Part shown: one piece after another, positions 43,969 to 53,233 of the stretch
How positions within the stretch are numbered: position 1 is the first letter of the stretch
Layout: the number at the start of each line of letters is the position of its first letter
Origin: Ilyomonas limi
GTDB taxonomy: Bacteria > Bacteroidota > Bacteroidia > Chitinophagales > Chitinophagaceae
NCBI RefSeq assembly: GCF_005233845.1
Contig: NZ_SZQL01000020.1
Span: 1-64,000 of the forward strand
DNA: 64,000 nt
Reading direction: 5' to 3'
Program-made: the position numbers and the translations under genes
The notes under the pieces: model-generated
What the model was told of the DNA's origin: nothing
The model's database searches: none
What the model saw: only the letters and a program-made list of their open reading frames with translations

Positions 43969-45654
43969 ATGAAAAAAACGGTACTATTATTTGCTACGGC
44001 ACTCACAGCTACAGCCGCTTTGGCGCAGCCAAATTTAAGAGCGCAAAAAACGTATGGCAGCAGCGGAACGGATTTGCTTTATCAAATGTGTTTTTCTAAG
44101 GAGGAGGGTATGGTCGTAGCCGGCTCATCGGCCTCTGGTATTTCGGGAAATAAAACGGTAGCTGCTAAAGGTGGCTTGGATTTTTGGATAATAAAGCTGG
44201 GCAAGACCGGCAATGTGAAATGGGAAAGATCCATTGGTGGCAGTGCAGACGATAGATTGACAGATATTAAACCTACTACTGATAGCGGGTATATATTGGC
44301 GGGATGGTCTATTTCGCCTGCATCCGGTGATAAAACAGAAAATCCAAAAGGTAATGGAGGAGACTATTGGGTAGTAAAAGTGGATAAACACGGCAACATA
44401 CAATGGAATAAAACCATTGGCGGCAGCGAAGACGATGATGCGCAGGCTATATTGCAAACGGGCGATGGCGGCTACCTGGTTGCCGGTATTTCCATGTCTG
44501 GTATTTCGGGCAATAAAACAGGAAAAAACATAAATGGCGGACCTTTGCTTTGGAATACCTACGACATCTGGCTGGTAAAGCTAGACAAAGATGGAAATAT
44601 TCAATGGGACAAAACCATTGGTGGAACTGCTGATGAAGGCATGATTTATCATATCTATACACCGCAGCAGGGCAGCAACAGGCGTAAACTGGCCTGCAGG
44701 CAGGCGCCCGATGGTGGCTTTGTTATTGCCACTTCTTCCAATTCAAATAAATCTGCAAACAAAACAGAAAACAGTTATGGCGGTTCGCCCGATTACTGGG
44801 TATTAAAGACCGATGCCCAGGGCAATGTGCTTTGGGACAAAACTATTGGCGGCAGCGGTGAGGATTATGTAAGCGCATTGGATATTGCAGATGATGGCAG
44901 TATCCTTGTGGGTGGCTACTCCTGGTCTGATCCTTCGGGCAATAAAACACAGGATCACCGAAACAGCGACTATTGGATAGTAAAGCTTAGCGGCACAGGT
45001 ACTTTACTGTGGGATAAAACCATCGGCAGCGGATCTGATGATATATTGCAGGAGATACAGCATACCAGCGATGGCGGATTTATATTAGCCGGTAATTCTA
45101 CTTCTGGCAGAGCATACGATAAATCAGAGCCACGTTTAGGGGAGAATGACTATTGGATAGTGAAGTTAAACAGCAACGGCGCCATAGAGTGGAACAGAAC
45201 ATTTGGTGGCACCGGCAACGATGTTCCTTATGCAGTGCTGGAGGATCAGGACGAACCTAATGTTTATTATATCGGCGGCTATTCTGCTTCGCCTGTTTCG
45301 GGCAATAAAACGGCAGATGCATATGGGGACCCGGATTATTGGGTGATAAAACTGATGTATCACACTGCCACTTCCGAATCCACCAACGATATAACAACCA
45401 GTAATAAGCTAAGCGGCAATGAAACAGCTAACAACACATCATTCCGCATTTATCCTAATCCTGTTACTACGGTGTTGCACATACAAAACAGTGGCAAAGC
45501 AACTTACGTACTTACCAATCAAGCCGGTAAAGCTGTTTTAACCAAAACCATTAATGGCAATGGAGATATCAATCTTGCTAACCTTACAGCGGGTATTTAT
45601 TATTTAACCAATACTGCAACAAAAACTACACAAAAAGTGGTAATAACAAGATAA
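43969..45654 (+). CDS. T9SS-exported repeat protein with C-terminal sorting domain
   Basis: A 561-residue secreted protein. Signal peptide ends ATAALAQ near residue 20. About eight ~50-residue beta-propeller-like repeats follow, each with DGGYxLAG, SGNKTxN and DYWIVKLDxxGNxQWDKTIGG. The last ~75 residues are a T9SS type A sorting domain starting at FRIYPNP and ending VVITR. ATG at 43969 directly precedes the signal peptide. It has a frameshifted paralogue at 46998-48267, and a hairpin follows it. Likely a surface-attached or released structural or binding protein; no catalytic motif. Confidence 0.88.
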   Translation: MKKTVLLFATALTATAALAQPNLRAQKTYGSSGTDLLYQMCFSKEEGMVVAGSSASGISGNKTVAAKGGLDFWIIKLGKTGNVKWERSIGGSADDRLTDIKPTTDSGYILAGWSISPASGDKTENPKGNGGDYWVVKVDKHGNIQWNKTIGGSEDDDAQAILQTGDGGYLVAGISMSGISGNKTGKNINGGPLLWNTYDIWLVKLDKDGNIQWDKTIGGTADEGMIYHIYTPQQGSNRRKLACRQAPDGGFVIATSSNSNKSANKTENSYGGSPDYWVLKTDAQGNVLWDKTIGGSGEDYVSALDIADDGSILVGGYSWSDPSGNKTQDHRNSDYWIVKLSGTGTLLWDKTIGSGSDDILQEIQHTSDGGFILAGNSTSGRAYDKSEPRLGENDYWIVKLNSNGAIEWNRTFGGTGNDVPYAVLEDQDEPNVYYIGGYSASPVSGNKTADAYGDPDYWVIKLMYHTATSESTNDITTSNKLSGNETANNTSFRIYPNPVTTVLHIQNSGKATYVLTNQAGKAVLTKTINGNGDINLANLTAGIYYLTNTATKTTQKVVITR

Positions 45655-46059
45655 AAAGATTATTTAAAAGCTATGTACTTCGGAGCACATCATGTGCTCC
45701 GAAGTACTTTATAGCAATACCTGATGTACGATGTAGAAATAGATTTATACCAGGATGAAAGGTTACATGTGCCCTGCATTCCGCAAGCCGGTGGAGGTTG
45801 TAGCATTATACTACAAATGTGCTAATTGTATTATCTACGTACAGCAGCAACTTTATACGAAACTTGTAAACAGCCTTAGTTGACTGCAATTTTTTAAATA
45901 CATTTACTACACTTATAAACTGAATACGTTTATAATAAACGCTTAAAAGACTATGACTGCTTGATACATACCCTTTGCCAATTTGTATTAAAATATAAAA
46001 GTGTTGAAATAGATTAGGTTTTTGTTACACAATCTATCACAGTAAACTATTGCTTTTTA
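45655..46059. other. Intergenic region with a terminator
   Basis: Apart from the hairpin at 45675-45707 I see nothing gene-like here. Confidence 0.5.
45675..45710 (+). terminator. Perfect hairpin after the first T9SS cargo gene
   Basis: GTACTTCGGAGCACAT (45675-45690) pairs perfectly with 45692-45707 across one base; TTTATAG follows. The gene at 46998 carries a matching hairpin with the same flanks. Confidence 0.7.
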
Positions 46060-46440
46060 TTAGCGTTTAAAATGCCGGTAAGTAAAATATATAAGCAGCA
46101 GCCATACTAATATGATGAATACTGCTGCCGTCCGGTTGTTTTTTTTCAAAACGCTTTGCTTTGTTTTTGCTATAGCTCTTGCATCGGTCAACACAGTTGT
46201 TGGAATCATTTTTAGAGAAACAGCAATGAGTATTGGAACTATAATCAAATCATCCAATAGGCCTAATACAGGTATAAAGTCCGGAACAAGATCAATGGGA
46301 CTTAATAAATAACCTACTGTAACAGCAATTAAGATTTTAGCGGTAACAGGCGTACGCTTATCCTTATATGCAATCATTAGCACGTGTGCTTCTTGTTTTA
46401 AGCGTTTAGTTTTTTGTTGTAACTGTTGCAGCCATTGCAT
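46060..46440 (-). CDS. DUF1232 (YkvA-type) small membrane protein
   Basis: A 126-residue inner-membrane protein with two transmembrane segments, around residues 35-80 and 105-122. The DUF1232 core reads ILIAVTVGYLLSPIDLVPDFIPVLGLLDDL, very close to the family pattern. The N-terminal segment is basic and helical. No partner gene is adjacent. The function of DUF1232 proteins is not established. Confidence 0.88.
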   Translation of the reverse strand: MQWLQQLQQKTKRLKQEAHVLMIAYKDKRTPVTAKILIAVTVGYLLSPIDLVPDFIPVLGLLDDLIIVPILIAVSLKMIPTTVLTDARAIAKTKQSVLKKNNRTAAVFIILVWLLLIYFTYRHFKR

Positions 46441-46997
46441 TATTCAGGAGGCTTTGATAAATGTTTTTTCTTACTTATAAAAATAAACTTTGGGACAGGG
46501 CAGCGCATTCCCCTAGGTTTAATACTTATTTACCGAAAATAACGAACATTCGTTAAAACGATTATAAAAGGTCGTACTTTTAGATGGTACAAAGTCGCTT
46601 TATACAGTCTGTCACTGACTTGATAACAATTATATTTTTTACTTCTTATTTTCCTTACAACGGCGCAATCTGTATAAAGTGGTCCCACATTCTTAAGCTA
46701 ACGATTGACCTAAACTTGTACTATTAAGTATTTCGTAAAAAATAGATTAGAATAAAGTTGTTCTACATTCCGCAATGGTCACCTGTATGAACATAGTAAT
46801 ACTTATAATGAATCGGCAGCGCTGTGTGCATCTGTGAGTAAGGTTAATCAAGCGCTATGCTGCCGGCTTACTTGTTATAGAAGTATGTAATCGTTGCTGT
46901 TTCCTGTGAAAATTATGCTCATCAATCACCTGATAAAAACATTTCCCTCCGTATAATCTTAATCTATTTATGCTTTTAACTATAAAAAACAAACATT
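46441..46997. other. Intergenic region, no gene recognised
   Basis: About 560 AT-rich bases. A small palindrome AACGAACATTCGTT (46541-46554) could be a regulator operator. I see no gene. Confidence 0.45.
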
Positions 46998-48267
46998 ATG
47001 AAAAAACCGGTACTCCTATTTACAACGGCATTCATTACTACAGTTGCTCTTGCGCAGCCCCGCATTAAACACCAAGGGGTAATAGGTGGCAATGAAGATG
47101 ATCAATTTTCTTCCATGTACCTTACCAAAGACGGAGGATTGATTGTAAACGGAACCTCCAACTCCAACATATCAGACCAAAAAACACAAAACAGCAGAGG
47201 TAATGGTGACTACTGGATAGTGAAACTGGATAGTGCAGGAAATATACAATGGGATAAAACTATAGGTGGAACTGACTATGATGGCTTGACCGATTTACAG
47301 CAAACCAGCGATGGCGGCTATATACTGGGTGGGCTCTCTTATTCCAATAAATCTGGTGATAAAACAGAGAACAGAAAAAGCAAAGATAGTTATAGTGACT
47401 ACTGGATAGTAAAGCTGGATGCGGCTGGCAGCATCGAGTGGGATAAGGCCTTCGGTGGCACTCAAACAGATTTTTTTGAATCACTTCAGCAAACCGCTGA
47501 TGGCGGATACATACTGGGTGGAGCATCTTTCTCTAACAAATCTCATGAAAAATCACAGAACAGCAGAGGATTGATTGACTATTGGATAATAAAGCTGGAT
47601 GTTGCTGGTAATATACAATGGGATAAAACCATTGGTGGTAATAACACTGATTTTTTAAGGACGCTTCAGCAAACTTCTGATGGCGGATATATATTGGGTG
47701 GAGAATCTTTATCTCCAATTTCAGGAGAAAAAACAGAGAATGGTAGAGGTGATACGGACTACTGGATAGTAAAACTAAACAGTAACGGCAAGGTGCAGTG
47801 GGATAAAACCATCGGGGGTAGTAACGAAGATGCTTGTTATGCGGTGTCGGAAATAAAAAAGAACCACTATGTAGTAGGCGGATATTCCTATTCAGGTATT
47901 TCCGGCGATAGGACAGGTGGCAACAGGGGAAAAGTTGATAAAACTGCCGATTACTGGTTAGTTGAGTTGGAGGTATGTAAAGCCGGACAGTGTATCTGTT
48001 ACACAGGTACCAGCCAGCAAATTGACTGCTCCGTTATCATATAGCAACAACACTTTCTCCATTTATCCCAATCCTGCCACTGCTGTATTGCATATACAAA
48101 ATAGCGGTAAAGCAACTTTCATTCTCACCGATCAATCCGGCAAAAGACTGTTGACTAAAACAATAGAAGGCAATGGAGATTTGAATGTGGCTAATGTACC
48201 TGCAGGTGCATATTACATTACGAATGCTACTACAAAGACTACGCAAAAGATAGTAATAACAAAATAG
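46998..48267 (+). pseudogene. T9SS cargo paralogue with a +1 frameshift before its sorting domain
   Basis: Signal peptide plus about six of the same DYWIVKLDxxGNIQWDKTIGG repeats as its neighbour at 43969, reading in one frame to a premature TAG at 48044. The sorting domain (FSIYPNP to IVITK) lies in the next frame and is intact. The length of 1270 bases is one more than a multiple of three, as expected for one inserted base, probably in GTATGTAAAGCC near 47972. Reading over it gives VKPDSVSVTQVPA and then the sorting domain. Without it the product would lack the T9SS signal. Sequencing error is an alternative. Confidence 0.8.
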
Positions 48268-48291
48268 GCTTACTATTTAAAAGTTTACCTT

Positions 48292-48320
48292 ACATCGGGG
48301 TGCAATGTGCACTCCGATGT
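48292..48320 (+). terminator. Hairpin after the second T9SS gene
   Basis: ACATCGGGGTGCA (48292-48304) and TGCACTCCGATGT (48308-48320) pair with one mismatch; GCTTTATAG follows. It is related to the hairpin at 45675-45707, and both are preceded by TATTTAAAAG. Confidence 0.6.
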
Positions 48321-48420
48321 GCTTTATAGAAAGGTAGTGATTATATCTTTCTATAAAGCAAAAAACTGATACACAAATTAACCTGCCTATGTTGTATCTT
48401 TCTCATCTAAAACTGCTTGC

Positions 48421-49254
48421 ATGAATACCAATTCATACCATCACTTCGATGAAAATGATATTGCACATTATCAATGTAAAAAAATCAATGGTGGCATTAC
48501 TATTAATGGCGATCTCACTAAACCGCAATGGGCAAATGCTGTAAAATCTGCAAGATTTGTAGATATGGTTACCGGCGCACCGGCAATGTACGATACACGC
48601 ATGGCTGCCCTTTGGGATGATGACAATTTATACATTGCTTTTTGGGCAGAAGAGCCTTTGGTAACTGCTACGCAGCAAGAGCGGGACTCTATTATTTTTC
48701 TGGATAACGACCTGGAAGTATTTATTGATGGCGGCGATTGCTATTACGAATTGGAAGTAAATGCGCTCAACACGGTGTATGAAGTATTTTTCATCTGGCG
48801 GGATGCATACCAAAAAGGCAGCCGTTTTGATGCACCCCAATTTGATGTATTTAAAGAAAAAGCGATGACCTTTGGCGGCAATTACGACCGCACCGATGTA
48901 TCCTTTTGGTGGGGCACGCACCCGCGGGGGCTACGATGGGCATTTTTAGACTATGATATGGAAGGCCTACAAACTGCCGTGCAAATAGATGGCAAAATAA
49001 ACGATCCCACGCATATTGACAAAGGCTGGACGCTCGAGATTGCCATTCCCTGGAAGAGCATGCACTGGCTGGCAAACGGACGTTCTATTCCGCCCAAAGC
49101 AGGGGATAGGTGGCGTATCTTCTTTGGCAGGTTTCAAAAGCTGATGGCTTCGGGGCAGGAGATACAACCGGATCCGGCATGGGTGCTTAGCAAGCACGGT
49201 ATTTATGATACACATTTGCCCGAATGTTTTCCATATGTGCATTTGGTAGAGTAA
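48421..49254 (+). CDS. Carbohydrate-binding family 9-like protein
   Basis: A 277-residue beta-rich protein resembling CBM9-like domains of Bacteroidota: ITINGDLTKPQWANA opens it, with ALWDDDNLYIAFWAEEP, LDNDLEVFIDGGDCYYELEVNALN and GWTLEIAIPW, in which Trp, Glu and the DLEVFID strand are the recurring positions. There is no visible signal peptide, so it may be cytosolic or exported by an unusual route. A bidirectional terminator follows. It lies at the edge of the carbohydrate cluster. Confidence 0.8.
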   Translation: MNTNSYHHFDENDIAHYQCKKINGGITINGDLTKPQWANAVKSARFVDMVTGAPAMYDTRMAALWDDDNLYIAFWAEEPLVTATQQERDSIIFLDNDLEVFIDGGDCYYELEVNALNTVYEVFFIWRDAYQKGSRFDAPQFDVFKEKAMTFGGNYDRTDVSFWWGTHPRGLRWAFLDYDMEGLQTAVQIDGKINDPTHIDKGWTLEIAIPWKSMHWLANGRSIPPKAGDRWRIFFGRFQKLMASGQEIQPDPAWVLSKHGIYDTHLPECFPYVHLVE

Positions 49255-49356
49255 CCATGAGCAATCAGCTTAAAGCACAAGTTGCAAGTAAAAGAAGCTT
49301 TGTGGCGGTGATTTTGAGCATCGCTAAAAGGAAAGCTAAGATGCAAAGCATAAAAC

Positions 49357-49392
49357 AAAAGGTTCAAACTTCCAGAAAAGTTTGAACCTTTT
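49357..49392. terminator. Bidirectional terminator between convergent genes
   Basis: AAAAGGTTCAAACTT (49357-49371) and its exact reverse complement (49378-49392), loop CCAGAA. It serves the CBM9-like gene (plus) and the carboxylesterase gene (minus). Confidence 0.85.
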
Positions 49393-49455
49393 ATTATGGA
49401 TTTCGCTATGCTCTTTGTGCAATAACTTCTGCTACTCTGTGGTAAAAACAGTTAC

Positions 49456-51006
49456 TTACTTTCCTTTCATTGCTTTATACAATAAATCCAGTTGTGCTGC
49501 GTCTCTCAACGGCTCCGTTTGCTGCATAATTCCCAATACCATTACTTGCCTGGATGTTTTGGTATATGCTTTCCAGTCTGGCAAGTCATCCCCATTAGGA
49601 TTGCCGCTCTTTATAAAATTTGCCCAGTATGCCGACATTACTTTTGCCAACTCATGATCTGCAGGTTCCCACGGGCGGTTTACAAATTTCAGATTATCAT
49701 ACGCATAAGGCACTTCGCCGGTATGAAAAGCACCATATTTTACGTATTCTCCCGTTGCCGGCACCTTTCGTATAAACTTATATACATACACTTTTTTGCC
49801 GTGACTGCTGGCAATATTTGCCCATGTATAATTCTGCACGCCAAAGATGACATCACGCGCCAAATTGAGCTGCGAAGTATTAGCCACCGAATCATTTGTG
49901 GCAGGGTAATATTGCTGCAGTTTGCCAGCATCTGCACCATATTGCTGCTCCAACTGCTTTTGAAAATCGGCTGCATTTTTTACTGGTCCAAATAGTAAGC
50001 CTTCATTCTCATTCCAGCCCGTAAGTAAGGCAACCTTGTTTTCTTTGCCTTGTGCAAAAATGGTTGCAACAGATTGCGGCAACACATAGCCATCAACGAT
50101 TGGCCCGCGCAATCCACCGGCTTTTTGCATTAGTTCTTCTGCCGGTATGTTCCGTAGTGCCTCAACAGAGGTGACGTTGAATTTTTGCATTATTTCTTCG
50201 CCCGATTTTTCTGCAGCAGACAGCGGCGGATTATTATTGGTAAAGCTTGCGCCGCTTTCGGCAATGGCTTTATTAAATAAGCCTTTTGCCAGCGGCGATG
50301 CTACCAAACAATTTACGCTCATAGCACCTGCCGATTGCCCTGCAATGGTTACATTATCAGGATCGCCTCCAAATGCTGCAATGTTACTTTTCACCCATTG
50401 CAATGCAGCAATCTGATCCATTAATCCATAATTGCCCGAGGCATGTTGCGGTGATTCTTTCGTTAGTTCCGGATGGGCAAAAAAGCCAAAGATGCCTACG
50501 CGGTAATTGATGCTCACAAATACAATTCCTTTCTTTGCCATAGCCTCGCCATCATAAATAGGAACGGCACTGCCACCGGAGTTAAAACCTCCACCATATA
50601 TCCATACTAAAACAGGTCTTTTTTCCTGAGCCGATGTGGCCCCACTCCACACATTGAGATACAAACAATCTTCGCTGATGGGTTCTTTGGGTATTAAAAA
50701 CTCTGCACTCCACATGCTGAATGGTGCAGGTGATGCCTGCATAGGACTTGGACCAAAAGCATTACATTTTTTTATGCCCGTCCAGGCAGTTACCGGTTGC
50801 GGCGCTTTCCATCTTAGTTCGTCAACAGGCGGTGCAGCAAACGGAATACCTTTGAAAACATGAATACTGCCATCTGTATTTGTTGCGCCGGAAACAAGGC
50901 CGGCATTGGTTTTTACAACATCAAGGTTGTTACTTCCTTGTGCATTTACAATATAGCAGATAAGTAATAAAAATGAAAAAGCCAATAATTGTTTTGAGTA
51001 ATGCAT
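49456..51006 (-). CDS. Exported type B carboxylesterase
   Basis: A 516-residue alpha/beta-hydrolase with a signal peptide ending IVNAQ near residue 23. The nucleophile lies in TIAGQSAGA (Ser225; most family members have GESAG, so Gln replaces Glu). The oxyanion loop reads WIYGGGFNSGG, and the catalytic His is in FHTGEVPYAY near residue 415; a Glu (ENEGLLFGP) completes the triad. Relatives cleave ester groups of polysaccharide side chains or lipids. It ends the leftward cluster, with 394 bases between it and the double esterase gene upstream. Confidence 0.88.
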   Translation of the reverse strand: MHYSKQLLAFSFLLLICYIVNAQGSNNLDVVKTNAGLVSGATNTDGSIHVFKGIPFAAPPVDELRWKAPQPVTAWTGIKKCNAFGPSPMQASPAPFSMWSAEFLIPKEPISEDCLYLNVWSGATSAQEKRPVLVWIYGGGFNSGGSAVPIYDGEAMAKKGIVFVSINYRVGIFGFFAHPELTKESPQHASGNYGLMDQIAALQWVKSNIAAFGGDPDNVTIAGQSAGAMSVNCLVASPLAKGLFNKAIAESGASFTNNNPPLSAAEKSGEEIMQKFNVTSVEALRNIPAEELMQKAGGLRGPIVDGYVLPQSVATIFAQGKENKVALLTGWNENEGLLFGPVKNAADFQKQLEQQYGADAGKLQQYYPATNDSVANTSQLNLARDVIFGVQNYTWANIASSHGKKVYVYKFIRKVPATGEYVKYGAFHTGEVPYAYDNLKFVNRPWEPADHELAKVMSAYWANFIKSGNPNGDDLPDWKAYTKTSRQVMVLGIMQQTEPLRDAAQLDLLYKAMKGK

Positions 51007-51400
51007 ACTGTGGGTTGTTTAAGCACTACAAGCATTAAGCTTTTAGCTACAGCTTGCAGCTTAATAGTACTAATCTTTTTTATTAAAAACTAAAATTACC
51101 TTTTACAATATTCAAACTTAACCAGGTTTGTCATCCTGCTAATGGCAGAAGGAAACATCTATGTTTTAACATAAATCAAAATCTGGTTACAGAGTAATTG
51201 ATGTACAGTTCACAGATGCTTCCTTCCCTGTCGTCGGCAGAACCGGTATGACAAAGATTTGATTTTAGAACTCAATTGTAAAAGAGCGTGCATATATTCA
51301 ATTATAATGCCAGCACTACACAAAAGTTATAAGCTATAATTCCCGCAAATGAGCTACCTGCTGCTTATGGAGCATACGCCAATGGTAAAGCGTTTATAGC
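51007..51400. other. Intergenic region
   Basis: About 390 bases between two leftward genes. I see no open frame worth listing and no clear terminator or promoter box. Confidence 0.45.
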
Positions 51401-52939
51401 TTATTTCTTCAATGCTGCAGCAATCGCTTTCTGTGCCAGCGGTTCCATTATCTTATAGCCTGCCAGCGTTGGATGCACACCATCTTCCGAAAGCGATTTT
51501 GGTAACCCATTTCTTTCATCTTTCATAGCAGAAAAATAATCGAGATAAACGATGTTATTTTTATCTGCATAATCTTTCAGCATTTTATTCAACTGTACTA
51601 CTTTCGGGGCAGGCTGCAAACCCGGGCGCCAGGGAAAATCATAAGCTGGCAATATGGAAGAAATCACCACTTTAATATTATTCGCTTTAGCCAGTTCTGC
51701 CATCGAAACAATATTGCCAAATGTTTGTTCCAGCGTCATTGGACCAGTGTTTTGTGCAATGTCATTAATACCTGCTAAAATCACCACTGCTGCGGGTTTG
51801 AGGTCAATCACATCCTGGCGGAAACGTAGTAACATCTGCGGCGTAGTTTGCCCGCTAATGCCTCTGTCAATATAGTTGTTATTGGTAAAGAAAGTGGAAT
51901 CTGCACGCATCCAGCCTTCGGTTATGGAGTTACCCATAAACACTATACGATTGTTGGCAGAAGAGTTTAAATGCTCATTCATATCGCTATACCGTTTCAT
52001 ATTAGGCCAGTCTTGCAACATCCGCTGCATTCCCTCAATTTGTTGTGTATTTAAGGAGATTGCACCCTTTATAAAACCTTCTATATTCAGCCAGTCACCA
52101 AAACGGTCAATCCATGTATCGGTGGGTAAATGTTGCTGGCGCATACCAAAGCCGTGGCCGCCTTTTACATATAGGTGTAACTCTACCGGCTTTTTTGCAT
52201 TCAGCCATTTATTATACAAATCTACGCTATGTGACGCCAGTCCTAAGTTATCGTCCGATGCAGCTGCAATAAACATGGGGGGTGCATCATTTGCCACTGT
52301 GCCCATTAACTGCGCCGGCATGTAAGCATAAACAGGTGCCACAAAATCGGGGCGGTTTGCTGCAGTGTAGTTAAAAGCCGAAGAAGCAGCAACAGTGCCA
52401 CCTGCAGAGAAGCCAATAATACCAATCTGGTCAGGCTCTAGGTTGTACTCCGCTGCATGTTGGCGTACATAAGTAAGGGCTGCTTTACCATCGGCGATAG
52501 CCAGCAATATAGCGGCACTATCTTTTGCACGGCCTTCTTGGGTGCCTAAACCGGCTACCCATTCCTGCACCGGATTGTTACTGATGGTATGTGCCAGGCG
52601 GTATTTTAAAACAAAACAAGTAACGCCTTTTTTGGTGAGCCAATTGGCTACATCGTAGCCTTCGCTGTTGATAGATAACGCATGAAAACCGCCACCGGGA
52701 CAAATAATAACTGCCGTTCCGGTTGCAGGCGCTGCAGCATCGGGCAGGAATACATTTAAAGTTGGTTTTGAAACATTGTACACAATTTTAGTTTTCCAGG
52801 CATTACTATCATTTTCTGCCTCATTCCAGTTCCAGTTTTCCGAACCGGGTGCGGGACCATTGTATAAGGGAATTACTTTTTGTTGTGCATGAACAGTGAT
52901 AACAATAAATAGTAAAAAGAAGGCGGCAAGTTTTTTCAT
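51401..52939 (-). CDS. Double esterase: alpha/beta-hydrolase fused to SGNH hydrolase
   Basis: A 512-residue exported protein with a signal peptide ending VTVHAQ near residue 19. The N-terminal half is an alpha/beta-hydrolase resembling acetyl-esterases: ICPGGGFHALS (oxyanion loop) and IGFSAGG with Ser178. The C-terminal half is an SGNH/GDSL domain: VFMGNSITEGW (Ser338), RGISGQT, VILAGINDIAQ and the triad end DGVH (Asp486, His489). Two separate esterase sites in one chain. ATG at 52939 is chosen because it immediately precedes the signal peptide; the upstream extension (to 53140) is not protein-like. Probable deacetylation of hemicellulose or glycans. Confidence 0.88.
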   Translation of the reverse strand: MKKLAAFFLLFIVITVHAQQKVIPLYNGPAPGSENWNWNEAENDSNAWKTKIVYNVSKPTLNVFLPDAAAPATGTAVIICPGGGFHALSINSEGYDVANWLTKKGVTCFVLKYRLAHTISNNPVQEWVAGLGTQEGRAKDSAAILLAIADGKAALTYVRQHAAEYNLEPDQIGIIGFSAGGTVAASSAFNYTAANRPDFVAPVYAYMPAQLMGTVANDAPPMFIAAASDDNLGLASHSVDLYNKWLNAKKPVELHLYVKGGHGFGMRQQHLPTDTWIDRFGDWLNIEGFIKGAISLNTQQIEGMQRMLQDWPNMKRYSDMNEHLNSSANNRIVFMGNSITEGWMRADSTFFTNNNYIDRGISGQTTPQMLLRFRQDVIDLKPAAVVILAGINDIAQNTGPMTLEQTFGNIVSMAELAKANNIKVVISSILPAYDFPWRPGLQPAPKVVQLNKMLKDYADKNNIVYLDYFSAMKDERNGLPKSLSEDGVHPTLAGYKIMEPLAQKAIAAALKK

Positions 52940-53233
52940 GTAGCTTGATTTTTTTAGATAACCAAAGTAAGGTAATGTTCTTAATTGTATGATAGCAGTT
53001 TTTGTTGGGCAGCTTGATGTTGGGCGGCATGTAGTGTTCTGTTGGCCGACTATGAAAGCCGGATACAGAACTAAAGTATAGATATATCCTGTTGCCCCGT
53101 AATGCTGGTTAGGCTGGGGCAGGAGCTGAAAGGTGAACAAATGTTAATGGTTTATTCATCATCGGATATAGCGCCAAACCGCCTGCTCCCAGCCGTTTTA
53201 TAATTTTGTTGGTGAGCCAATAAGAGTTAAAAA
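52940..53233. other. Intergenic region
   Basis: About 290 bases upstream of the double esterase. I see no gene and no clear terminator for the DUF1593 gene that ends here. Confidence 0.4.

Noticed and set aside
47962-48044. Programmed frameshifting in the second T9SS gene
   Set aside because: No slippery heptamer or shift-stimulating structure is evident, and the intact paralogue needs none; a simple one-base insertion is sufficient.
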